From Curtobacterium luteum (GTDB lineage Bacteria; Actinomycetota; Actinomycetes; Actinomycetales; Microbacteriaceae): a stretch of 64,000 bases of DNA. A program made the position numbers and the translations under genes. Where the stretch lies: assembly GCF_014646995.1 (NCBI RefSeq), contig NZ_BMOI01000001.1, positions 335,018 to 399,017 of the forward strand. Direction: 5' to 3'. This document shows positions 49,642 to 57,309 of the stretch, piece by piece; position 1 is the first letter of the stretch, and each line of letters opens with the position of its first letter. Below the pieces are notes generated by a model that had not been told where the DNA came from, searched no databases, and saw only the letters and a program-made list of their open reading frames with translations.

Positions 49642-51390
49642 CTACGCCGTGGCCGAAGCCGGCGGCGCTGCCACGGGCGCGACGGCCGGCGCCGCACCCA
49701 CGTGCAGCCAGTAGAACGACTGCGTGCCGAGCGTCAGCGTGACCGACCCGCTCTCGTCGAACGACGGGAACACGCTCCCGCCGAAGAGGTCGTAGAGCGG
49801 ACGTCCGGCGTACTCCGGCACCGAGATCGTCACCGACGTCGGGTTCGTCGCGAACGAGAACACGCAGAGGACGTCCTCGGCGGACGGCCCGAACTGCTGC
49901 CCCGACCCCTCCCACGAGCGGACGAACGCCAGCACGGACTCGTTCGAGGTGTCCTTGACGTGAAGCGTCCCGAGGCCGAAGACGGGGTGCGCCTTGCGGA
50001 CGTGGATGACGTTGCGCACCCAGTGCAGGAGGGAGCGTGACTGTGCCAGCTGCGCCTCGACGTTGACCTGCTGGTAGTTGTAGACCAGCGACTGGACGAC
50101 GGGCAGGTAGAGCTTCCCCGGGTCGGCCGTCGAGAACCCGGCGTTCCGGTCCGGCGTCCACTGCATCGGCGTGCGGGAGGAGTCGCGGTCCGGGAGCCAG
50201 ATGTTGTCGCCCATCCCGATCTCGTCGCCGTAGTAGAGGAACGGCGACCCGGGCAGCGAGAAGAGGAGCGCGTGGATGAGCTCCAGCTCGGCACGCGAGT
50301 TGTCGAGCAGGGGAGCGAGGCGACGACGGATGCCGATGTTGGAGCGCATCCGCGGGTCGTAGCCGTACCAGCCGTACATCGCCTGGCGGTACTCCTCGCT
50401 CACCATCTCGAGCGTCAGCTCGTCGTGGTTGCGGAGGAACACGCCCCACGCGGCGGACTCCGGCACGTCGAGCGTCTCGGAGAGGATCGCCTTCAGCTCG
50501 GAGGCGTGCTGTGCGCGGAGCGAGTAGAAGATGCGCGGCATGACGGGGAAGTCGAACGCCATGTGGCACTCGGGCTCCTCGTCGGTGCCGAAGAACGCGG
50601 CGGTCTCGCGCGGCCACTGGTTCGCCTCGGCCAGGAGTACGCGTCCGGGGTACTCGTCGTCGACCATCGCACGGAGCTTCTTGATGAACTCGTGCGTCTC
50701 CGGCTCGCCCTCGCCGTTGCCCTCCTCGGACTCGAAGAGGTACGGGATCGCGTCGAGCCGGAGCCCGTCCACACCCATGTCGAGCCAGTGCCGGACGACC
50801 TCGTAGACGGCCTCGACGACGGCGGGGTTCTCGAAGTTGAGGTCGGGCTGGTGGGAGAAGAACCGGTGGAAGAAGAACTGCCGCCGGACCGGGTCGAACG
50901 TCCAGTTCGACTCCTCGGTGTCGACGAAGATGATCCGGATGTTCTCGTACTCCTGGTCGGTGTCCCGCCAGACGTAGAAGTCGCCGTAGGGGCCGTCCGG
51001 GTCCTCGCGCGACTGCTGGAACCACTCGTGCTGGTCCGACGTGTGGTTGATCACCATGTCGATGACGATGCGCATGTTGCGTTCGTGCGACTTCGTGACG
51101 AGTTCGCGGAAGTCGTCGAGGGTGCCGAACTCAGGGAGGATCGCCTTGTAGTCGGCGATGTCGTACCCGCCGTCGCGCATCGGCGACTGGAAGAACGGCG
51201 GCAGCCAGATGGCGTCGACACCGAGCCACTGGAGGTAGTCGAGCTTGCCGATCACGCCCTGGATGTCACCGATGCCGTCGCCGTTCGAGTCGACGAACGA
51301 GCGGATCATGCACTCGTAGAAGACGGATCGCTTGTACCACTGCGGGTCCAGGGTCAGGCCTGGGAGCTGGATCGGGGCCGTGAACGTCAC
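49642..51390 (-). CDS. treS: Maltose alpha-D-glucosyltransferase / trehalose synthase
   Basis: 582-residue GH13 enzyme interconverting maltose and trehalose. VFYECMIRSFVDSNGDGIGD at the N-terminus; catalytic nucleophile in DGLRLDAIPYL, acid/base Glu in LLAEANQWP, and the transition-state Asp in FLRNHDELTLEM. The C-terminal beta domain ends in an Ala/Pro tail. GTG 51390 is chosen since TAGCGT lies 7 nt upstream; a GTG at 51399 would overlap that -10. No Pep2 maltokinase domain is fused. Close to glgC/glgA, consistent with the trehalose-to-glycogen route. Confidence 0.93.
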   Translation of the reverse strand: MTFTAPIQLPGLTLDPQWYKRSVFYECMIRSFVDSNGDGIGDIQGVIGKLDYLQWLGVDAIWLPPFFQSPMRDGGYDIADYKAILPEFGTLDDFRELVTKSHERNMRIVIDMVINHTSDQHEWFQQSREDPDGPYGDFYVWRDTDQEYENIRIIFVDTEESNWTFDPVRRQFFFHRFFSHQPDLNFENPAVVEAVYEVVRHWLDMGVDGLRLDAIPYLFESEEGNGEGEPETHEFIKKLRAMVDDEYPGRVLLAEANQWPRETAAFFGTDEEPECHMAFDFPVMPRIFYSLRAQHASELKAILSETLDVPESAAWGVFLRNHDELTLEMVSEEYRQAMYGWYGYDPRMRSNIGIRRRLAPLLDNSRAELELIHALLFSLPGSPFLYYGDEIGMGDNIWLPDRDSSRTPMQWTPDRNAGFSTADPGKLYLPVVQSLVYNYQQVNVEAQLAQSRSLLHWVRNVIHVRKAHPVFGLGTLHVKDTSNESVLAFVRSWEGSGQQFGPSAEDVLCVFSFATNPTSVTISVPEYAGRPLYDLFGGSVFPSFDESGSVTLTLGTQSFYWLHVGAAPAVAPVAAPPASATA

Positions 51391-51397
51391 CCTGGAC

Positions 51398-51403
51398 ACG
51401 CTA
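51398..51403 (-). promoter_or_regulatory. -10 element of treS, leaderless
   Basis: TAGCGT on the minus strand, 7 nt before the GTG at 51390. Confidence 0.55.
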
Positions 51404-51537
51404 GGCCGCGCGACTGCCGCTGTCCGCAGGAAGACGCGGATCCGGCCTGGAGGCGCGGATCACCGCCCGGCACACGTCGCGTCTGCGAGTTCTCCACATC
51501 TGCACCGCGCTGCGGCGGCTGGTCGGGCCGGCTTCCC

Positions 51538-51543
51538 TAGACT
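51538..51543 (+). promoter_or_regulatory. -10 element of the alpha/beta hydrolase gene, leaderless
   Basis: TAGACT, 7 nt before the ATG at 51551. Confidence 0.6.
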
Positions 51544-51550
51544 GGCCCGG

Positions 51551-52585
51551 ATGCAACCGCCCGTGCTGTCCCCGTACCAGTCCCTCATGGCCGCGACCCC
51601 GGTCGTGCACCGCGCGGTGCAGGTCGACGGTCGGACGACGCACTACTGGGTGTACGGACCCGAGGACGCAGCACGGACGGTGCTGGCCGTCCACGGGTTC
51701 CGCGGCGACCACCACGGACTCGAGACGATCGCGGCGCACCTGCAGGGTGTCCGGGTGATCGTCCCGGACCTGCCCGGCTTCGGTGTGTCGGACCCGCTGT
51801 CGTCGTCCGACATCGACTCGTACGTGGCCTGGTTGCACGGATTCCACCGCGCGCTCGGACTCGGCGCGGACACCGTCGTGCTCGGACACTCCTTCGGATC
51901 GATCGTCGTCGCGGCGACCGTCGCCGCCGGGTTGCGGACGCGCCTCCTGGTCCTCGTGAACCCGATCGCAGCCCCGGCGCTCCAGGGTCCGCGGGCGATC
52001 GCGACGGGCGTGGCGATCGGGTACTACCGGGCCGGTGCCGTCCTGCCGCGCCCCCTCGGCCTGGCGCTCCTGCGCAACCCGGCGATCGTGCGGGTGATGA
52101 GCATCGCGATGCTGAAGTCGCACGACCGCGACCTGCGACGGTGGGTGCACGACCAGCACGACCGCTACTTCTCGGCGTTCTCCGACCGCACGTCCGTGCT
52201 CGAGGCGTTCCGCACCTCGGTGACGCACGACGTCTCGGAGTACGCGGACCGCATCGACGTGCCCGTGCTGATGATCGCCGCCGAGCACGACGACATCACC
52301 GCGGTCCCCGAGCAGCAGGCCCTCGCCGCGCGCCTGGCCGACGCCGAGCTCGTGGTGGTGCCCGGTGTCGGGCACCTCGTCCACTACGAGACGCCCGCTG
52401 CGGCCGCCTCCGCGGTGCTCCGACGGATGGGTGACCCGGGCACGACTGCCCGTGGTGCCCGTCGCGGCGGAGCACGGCGCGGTGGAGGCGAGCGGCGTGG
52501 AGCGCGAGCCGAGACGGCGTCGGCGGACCCGTCGGGGTCGACCCGCGCCTCCCGGCCGTCCGACGGTGCGGAGCACGCGTCGTGA
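51551..52585 (+). CDS. Alpha/beta hydrolase with low-complexity C-terminal tail
   Basis: 344 residues. AVHGFRGDHHGLETIA (oxyanion region), PDLPGFGVSD, nucleophile elbow LGHSFGSIV near residue 117, Asp in AAEHDDITAVP and His in PGVGHLVHYE. The enzyme domain ends near residue 297; the last ~47 residues are Arg/Gly/Ala-rich with no fold. The stop overlaps the GTG of the glycosyltransferase. Substrate unknown. Confidence 0.85.
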   Translation: MQPPVLSPYQSLMAATPVVHRAVQVDGRTTHYWVYGPEDAARTVLAVHGFRGDHHGLETIAAHLQGVRVIVPDLPGFGVSDPLSSSDIDSYVAWLHGFHRALGLGADTVVLGHSFGSIVVAATVAAGLRTRLLVLVNPIAAPALQGPRAIATGVAIGYYRAGAVLPRPLGLALLRNPAIVRVMSIAMLKSHDRDLRRWVHDQHDRYFSAFSDRTSVLEAFRTSVTHDVSEYADRIDVPVLMIAAEHDDITAVPEQQALAARLADAELVVVPGVGHLVHYETPAAAASAVLRRMGDPGTTARGARRGGARRGGGERRGARAETASADPSGSTRASRPSDGAEHAS

Positions 52586-53667
52586 GCCGCCTCCGCATCG
52601 GCATCGACTGCCGCTACGTGCGCATCGGTCGCCACGACGGCATCTCGCGGTTCACCGCCGGCATCGTGGCGCACCTGCCCGACCGGCACGACTACACGCT
52701 GCTCGTGCACGACGTCCGGCAGCTCGAGTCCCTGCCGGACGGTCTGCCGCACGCCGTGCTGCCCGCGCCGACCGATCCCGGGGAACCCCTCGTCGCCCGG
52801 AGGGTGAACCGGCTCGGCCTCGAAGCGGTGTTCTCGCCGATGCAGACGATGGGGTCGCGCGGCCGCGAGTACGCCCTCGTGCTGACGCTGCACGACCTCA
52901 TCTACTACCGGAACCGGACGCCCCCGCGGGAGCTCTCGTGGCCGCTCCGCCTCGGGTGGCGGGCGTTCCACCTGAGCTGGGCGCCGCAGCGGTTCCTGCT
53001 GAACGGGGCGGACGGCGTCGTCACCGTCTCGGAGACGACCGCCGGACTCATTCGGGAGCACCGGCTGACCAGGCGGCCGGTCACCGTCGCGTACAACGCG
53101 GCAGACCCGGCTCCTCGCCGACCGGCCGACGGGCAGCGCCGGCACGACCTCGTGTACATGGGCTCGTTCATGCCGTACAAGAACGTCGAGACCCTCGCGG
53201 CCGCGCTGCCGCTCCTCGGTGCCGACTGGCGGCTGCACTGCATGTCGCGGGTGTCCGCTGCCGACCGCGCCCGCTTGGAACGGCTCGCACCAGCGGGGTC
53301 ACTCGTCTTCCACGACGGCGCCAGCGACGAGGTCTACCTCGATGTGCTCCGCTCGGCCACGGCCCTGGTGACGGCGTCGTACGACGAGGGCTTCGGCATC
53401 CCCCTCGTCGAGGCCATGGGCGTCGGGACACCGGTCGCGGTCAGTGACATCCCGATCTTCCGCGAGATCGGGGGCGCCGCGGCGGAGTATTTCGACCCGT
53501 CGTCGCCGTCCGCGGTCGCCGCCGCGGTCCGGCGGCTCGAGGAGCGCTGGGACGACCGGTCCGAGCAGTCCGTCGAGCAGGCCGCACGGTTCCGGTGGGC
53601 CGATTCCGCGGAGCAGGTCGTCGGGGCGGTCGAGCGAGCCGTGCGGGACCGAGCCGCGCGGCGGTAG
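52582..53667 (+). CDS. GT4-family glycosyltransferase
   Basis: 361 residues. RIGIDCRYVRIGRHDGISRFT at the N-terminus is typical of mannosyl/glucosyl GT4 enzymes; LTLHDLIYYRN, VVTVSETTAGLI, LVYMGSFMPYKNVETLAAAL and the donor-site YDEGFGIPLVEAMGVGTPV follow. Transfers a sugar from a nucleotide-sugar donor; acceptor unknown. GTG start overlaps the hydrolase stop, so they are co-expressed. Confidence 0.9.
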   Translation: MSRLRIGIDCRYVRIGRHDGISRFTAGIVAHLPDRHDYTLLVHDVRQLESLPDGLPHAVLPAPTDPGEPLVARRVNRLGLEAVFSPMQTMGSRGREYALVLTLHDLIYYRNRTPPRELSWPLRLGWRAFHLSWAPQRFLLNGADGVVTVSETTAGLIREHRLTRRPVTVAYNAADPAPRRPADGQRRHDLVYMGSFMPYKNVETLAAALPLLGADWRLHCMSRVSAADRARLERLAPAGSLVFHDGASDEVYLDVLRSATALVTASYDEGFGIPLVEAMGVGTPVAVSDIPIFREIGGAAAEYFDPSSPSAVAAAVRRLEERWDDRSEQSVEQAARFRWADSAEQVVGAVERAVRDRAARR

Positions 53668-53708
53668 GGCACCCGCTCGGGCGCTCGGCCGTTCGGGTGC
53701 TCGGGCTC

Positions 53709-53755
53709 GGGCGCTTGCCCGCTCGTGCCCTCAGGCTTGGGCGCTTGCCCGCTCG
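53709..53755. repeat. 17-bp direct repeats, 30-bp period
   Basis: GGGCGCTTGCCCGCTCG at 53709-53725 and 53739-53755 in the convergent gap. Surrounding bases are variants of GCTCGGGCGCT. Confidence 0.8.
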
Positions 53756-53764
53756 GGCTCGCGG

Positions 53765-54493
53765 TCAGGCGGGTGGTCGCACGGCCGTGACGGTCGCCCC
53801 GCGGAACGCCGCCTGCGTCGACTCCTGCGCCTTCGCCATGACCGCGTCGAGCGCCGCGCCGCGGCCGATCGTCTGCAGGGTGACCTCCTGCGCCGTCGCC
53901 TCGTCGGAGGGTGCGTCCGTGGCCCAGGCGCAGCGCACCGCACGGACCCCGCCGATCGCGTCGACCCGGCGAGCGAGGTCGAGCCGCGCGGCGGTGACGT
54001 CCGCGTCCGCCGAGAGGCCGACCCGCATCGTGTCGAGTTGCACGACCGCGAAGACGCGGACGCCGTTGCCGCCGGTCGTGGCGGCTGCCGCACTGAGCGC
54101 GGCGACGAGGTCGTCCTGTGCGTCCGGGGCCAACCCGTCCTCGGCGGTCGCGACCGAGACGACGTCGTAGCTCGCGAAGCCGGTCTTGACGGTGCGCACG
54201 CCCTCCACCGAACGGACGCCGTCGACGGCCCGCGCCGCCGTGTCGAACCGCGCGAGCGCGGCCTCGGGCTGCGGGAACACCCCGCCGACACCGTTCTGCA
54301 CGCTGCTGATGATCGTCCCGAGGGCGATGACGAGCACCCCGGCCGCGAGGACCACCCCGACGGTGACGAGGGCACCCCGCCGGACCCGCTGGGGAGTGGT
54401 GCGGATCGTCACCGAGCCGGTGTCGGGGCCGAAGGCGCGGTCGAGGTCGTCGTCCTCGGGGTCGAGCTGCCCTCCTGGCCGCTCCGTGCTCAT
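53765..54493 (-). CDS. Membrane-anchored protein of unknown function
   Basis: 242 residues. Acidic N-terminus (LDPEDDDLDRAFGPD), one membrane helix at ~41-62 (LVTVGVVLAAGVLVIALGTI), then an extracytoplasmic Ala-rich domain with no recognised motif. AGGAGG 5 nt before the ATG. Looks like a small anchored, possibly lipoprotein-like or anti-sigma-like exposed domain, but no such signature is present. Confidence 0.75.
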   Translation of the reverse strand: MSTERPGGQLDPEDDDLDRAFGPDTGSVTIRTTPQRVRRGALVTVGVVLAAGVLVIALGTIISSVQNGVGGVFPQPEAALARFDTAARAVDGVRSVEGVRTVKTGFASYDVVSVATAEDGLAPDAQDDLVAALSAAAATTGGNGVRVFAVVQLDTMRVGLSADADVTAARLDLARRVDAIGGVRAVRCAWATDAPSDEATAQEVTLQTIGRGAALDAVMAKAQESTQAAFRGATVTAVRPPA

Positions 54494-54675
54494 GCCGTCC
54501 TCCTCTCAGGGCCGCCGGTGGTGCGGACGGCTGCTGTCGGTCGAGCTGACCGATCCCGCTCGAGCGGGCGGACGAGTCAGCCCGCTCGAGCGGACCGGAC
54601 GGGCCGGGGCGGGTCCGGATCCGATCCGCATCGCGGAGTGGGTCGGAGCCTAGTCCCGGTGGACGTGAGGACGGA

Positions 54676-55314
54676 TCAGCCTCGGCGTTCGAGGGGGTTC
54701 TGGTACTCGAACGCGAAGCCGCCGGGGCCGTCGGAGGCGTCGTCGATCGGGTCGTCGAACCGGACGAGCTCGGCCTGGAACCGCTCCGGGTCCCACCGGA
54801 AGGAGTGGATCGACCCGTTGCGGATCGGTGTGCGGTGCCGGTCCGCCGTCCCGGGCGCGGCGGCGTTGACGACGCTGCGGATGACGGCGCCGTGGGTCGC
54901 GACCACGACGGACGCGCCGTCGAACCGGATCGCGATCTCGGCGAGTTGCTCGGTCACCCGAGTGAGCAACGCCGTCCGCGACTCCCGTCCGGGCACGTCG
55001 TCGTGGGGCCAGCGCGTCCGGATCTCGACGTCCGTCAGGCCCTCGGCATCGCCGTAGGACCGTTCGGCGAGCCCGGCGTAGGTGTCCGGCTCGGCGAGTC
55101 CGAGCCGGGTCGCGATGATGGCCCCCGTCTCGCGGGCCCGCGACAGCGGCGAGGCGACGACCGCGTCGAACCGGCGACGGGCGAGGAGTTCGGCGGCACC
55201 GGCGGCCTGGTCGCGACCGACGTCGTTGAGCGGGATGTCGGTCGACCCCTGGATGCGTCGCTGCCGGTTCCAGTCGGTCTCGCCGTGGCGGACCAGGGAC
55301 AGGTGGGTCGTCAC
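54676..55314 (-). CDS. Histidine phosphatase (phosphoglycerate mutase-like)
   Basis: 212 residues. LVRHGETDWNRQRRIQG (RHG motif with the phospho-His), LNDVGRDQA, SPLSRARETG and VVATHGAVIRSVV are the histidine-phosphatase core. Small-molecule phosphatase of unknown substrate, or GpmB-like; not the glycolytic GpmA type. It follows the sirtuin gene by 7 nt, so is likely co-transcribed. Confidence 0.88.
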   Translation of the reverse strand: MTTHLSLVRHGETDWNRQRRIQGSTDIPLNDVGRDQAAGAAELLARRRFDAVVASPLSRARETGAIIATRLGLAEPDTYAGLAERSYGDAEGLTDVEIRTRWPHDDVPGRESRTALLTRVTEQLAEIAIRFDGASVVVATHGAVIRSVVNAAAPGTADRHRTPIRNGSIHSFRWDPERFQAELVRFDDPIDDASDGPGGFAFEYQNPLERRG

Positions 55315-55321
55315 CCGACGA

Positions 55322-56203
55322 TCATCCCAGATCGACCGCGGCCGTCGCCGCGGCCGCTGCCGCTGCCGTGCCGAGGCGTTCCGCGAGCGCGACGAGCGTC
55401 TCGGTGGTGCCGGCGTCGAGCTTCACCGCGGCGCGGCGGTCGCTCCGGGTCGTCCCGCGGTTGACGATGACGACCGGGTGCTTCCGGCGGACGGCGTGGT
55501 CGACCAGGCGGACGCCCGAGTTGACGGTCAGCGAGGAACCCACGACGAGGAGCGCGTCGGCGTCGGCCACGAGCGAGACCGACTCCCGGAACTTCTCGGC
55601 CGGCACGAACTCGCCGAAGAACACCACGTCGGGCTTGAGCACACCGCCGCACACCGAACAGTCCGGCACCACGAAGCGCTCGACGTCGGTGATCTCGACG
55701 TCGCCGTCCGGCTGGAGCTGCACGGAGCCGGGTTCGTCGATCCACGGGTTCGCGCGGTCCAGCGTCGCGGCGAGGTCGGACCGCGAGAACACCTGGCCGC
55801 ACGTCAGGCACACGGCGCGGTCCATCGAGCCGTGGATCTCGACGACGCGACGGGAGCCGGAGCGGAGGTGCAGCCCGTCGACGTTCTGGGTGATCACCCC
55901 GGTGACGACCCCGGCGCGCTCGAGGTCGGCGAGCGCCCGGTGCCCGTCGTTCGGGACGGCCGCGGCGAAGGTCCGCCAACCGAGGTGGGAGCCGGCCCAG
56001 TACCGCTGGCGCTTGGCCGGGTCGGAGCGGAACTCCTGGAAGGTCATCGGCTTCCGGACGACACGGCCCTCGCCCCGGTAGTCGGGGATGCCCGAGTCGG
56101 TGCTGAGCCCTGCTCCGGAGAGCACGGCGAGGCGCTTGCCCGCGAGCAGCTCGACGGCGCGGTCGAGGTCGGCCGCGGTGCTGTGCTCGTCGCTCGTGGG
56201 CAT
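55322..56203 (-). CDS. NAD-dependent deacylase, sirtuin family
   Basis: 293 residues. SGAGLSTDSGIPDYRG (NAD-binding GAG and DYR), TQNVDGLH with the conserved NxD, the catalytic His in VVEIHGSMD, and the CLTC ... CSVC zinc motif pair. VGSSLTVNSGVRLV closes the NAD site. Removes acyl groups from lysines using NAD+. ATG 56203, leaderless by TACCGT at 56216-56211. Confidence 0.93.
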   Translation of the reverse strand: MPTSDEHSTAADLDRAVELLAGKRLAVLSGAGLSTDSGIPDYRGEGRVVRKPMTFQEFRSDPAKRQRYWAGSHLGWRTFAAAVPNDGHRALADLERAGVVTGVITQNVDGLHLRSGSRRVVEIHGSMDRAVCLTCGQVFSRSDLAATLDRANPWIDEPGSVQLQPDGDVEITDVERFVVPDCSVCGGVLKPDVVFFGEFVPAEKFRESVSLVADADALLVVGSSLTVNSGVRLVDHAVRRKHPVVIVNRGTTRSDRRAAVKLDAGTTETLVALAERLGTAAAAAAATAAVDLG

Positions 56204-56210
56204 CGTGTTC

Positions 56211-56220
56211 ACGGTACCCT
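56211..56220. promoter_or_regulatory. Interlocked divergent -10 elements (sirtuin / TrmH-type gene)
   Basis: On the minus strand TACCGT (56216-56211) is 7 nt from the sirtuin ATG; on the plus strand TACCCT (56215-56220) lies 43 nt before the methyltransferase GTG. The hexamers share the two central bases of GGTACC. Confidence 0.55.
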
Positions 56221-56263
56221 CAACAGCCGACCGTCCAGCGCACTTCCCACGAATCGGAGCCCC

Positions 56264-57079
56264 GTGCACCCCGTCCGCATCGACTCCCTCGACGACCCGC
56301 GCCTCGACGACTTCGCACGGCTGACCGACGTGGCGCTCCGCCGGGTCACCGAGCCCGAGGGCGGGTTGTACATCGCGGAGTCGAACACGGTCATCGAGCG
56401 GGCGGTCCGTGCCGGCCACGTGCCGCGGAGCGTGCTCGTGCAGGAGAAGTGGCTCGACGACGTCCTCCCGCTCGTGGCCGAGCACGACGGCCCGGTGTTC
56501 GTCGGTGCGGACGCCCTGCTGGAGGAGCTCACCGGCTTCCGGATGCACCGCGGGGCGATCGCCGCGATGCACCGCCCCGTACTGCCGTCGGTGGCCGAGG
56601 TGGTCCGGGACGCGCGGCTCGTCGTCGTCCTCGAGGACATCGTCGACCACACCAACGTCGGGGCGGTCTTCCGGAGCGTCGCCGGCCTCGGTGCCGACGC
56701 GGTCCTCGTCAGCCCGCGGTGTGCCGATCCGCTCTACCGCCGGAGCGTCCGCGTGAGCATGGGGACCGTGCTGCAGGTGCCGTGGACGCGCATCGGGGAG
56801 TGGCCGGCGGCGGGCGAGGAGCTCCGGGCGCAGGGGTTCCACCTCGCGGCGATGGCGCTCACGGACCGGTCGGTGGACCTCGACGCGTTCGTCGCGGAGG
56901 TCCCGGAGCGGGTGGCGCTCGTGATGGGGACGGAGGGGCAGGGCCTCACGGACCGGGCGATCGCGGCGGCGGACACGACGGTGCGGATCCCGATGTCGCA
57001 CGGCGTCGACTCCCTCAACGTGGCCGCGGCGAGCGCCGTCGGCCTCTGGGCCGTGGCGCACGCCCAGCGGGCGCGCTGA
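56264..57079 (+). CDS. SpoU/TrmH-type RNA 2'-O-methyltransferase
   Basis: 271 residues. N-terminal substrate domain (DDFARLTDVALRRV ... GGLYIAESNTVIERAV), then the SPOUT knot: LVVVLEDIVDHTNVGAVFRSVAGLGADAVLV, LVMGTEGQGLTD and IPMSHGVDSLNVAAASAV, the three SPOUT motifs. Methylates ribose in rRNA or tRNA; target unknown. GTG 56264 with GGAG 4 nt upstream. Confidence 0.92.
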   Translation: MHPVRIDSLDDPRLDDFARLTDVALRRVTEPEGGLYIAESNTVIERAVRAGHVPRSVLVQEKWLDDVLPLVAEHDGPVFVGADALLEELTGFRMHRGAIAAMHRPVLPSVAEVVRDARLVVVLEDIVDHTNVGAVFRSVAGLGADAVLVSPRCADPLYRRSVRVSMGTVLQVPWTRIGEWPAAGEELRAQGFHLAAMALTDRSVDLDAFVAEVPERVALVMGTEGQGLTDRAIAAADTTVRIPMSHGVDSLNVAAASAVGLWAVAHAQRAR

Positions 57080-57160
57080 CCGCACGCCGACGAAGAGCTC
57101 TCCCGACGGTTCGCGTCGGCCGGTCGCGGCGGCCGCCCGGCGCTGCGCTGCGCCCCGCTC

Positions 57161-57223
57161 GGTGCGAGGTTGTCGACACGGTGCGAGGGGAATGCCCTGC
57201 CACGGTGCGTGGAACCTCGCACC
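57161..57223. repeat. 63-nt element with 11-bp inverted ends
   Basis: Bounded by GGTGCGAGGTT and AACCTCGCACC; same total length and ends as 49445-49507. A second GGTGCGAGG is at 57180-57188. Intergenic between the methyltransferase and the carboxypeptidase. Confidence 0.8.
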
Positions 57224-57295
57224 GTGCCGGACGCGCGGCCCGGCGGCGCCCCGCCGGACCGGGCGGACACCCGGGGAGCCGCCACGCGCCTCCAG

Positions 57296-57301
57296 TACGC
57301 T
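57296..57301 (+). promoter_or_regulatory. -10 element of the carboxypeptidase gene, leaderless
   Basis: TACGCT, 8 nt before the GTG at 57310. Confidence 0.5.
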
Positions 57302-57309
57302 CCCTTGCT

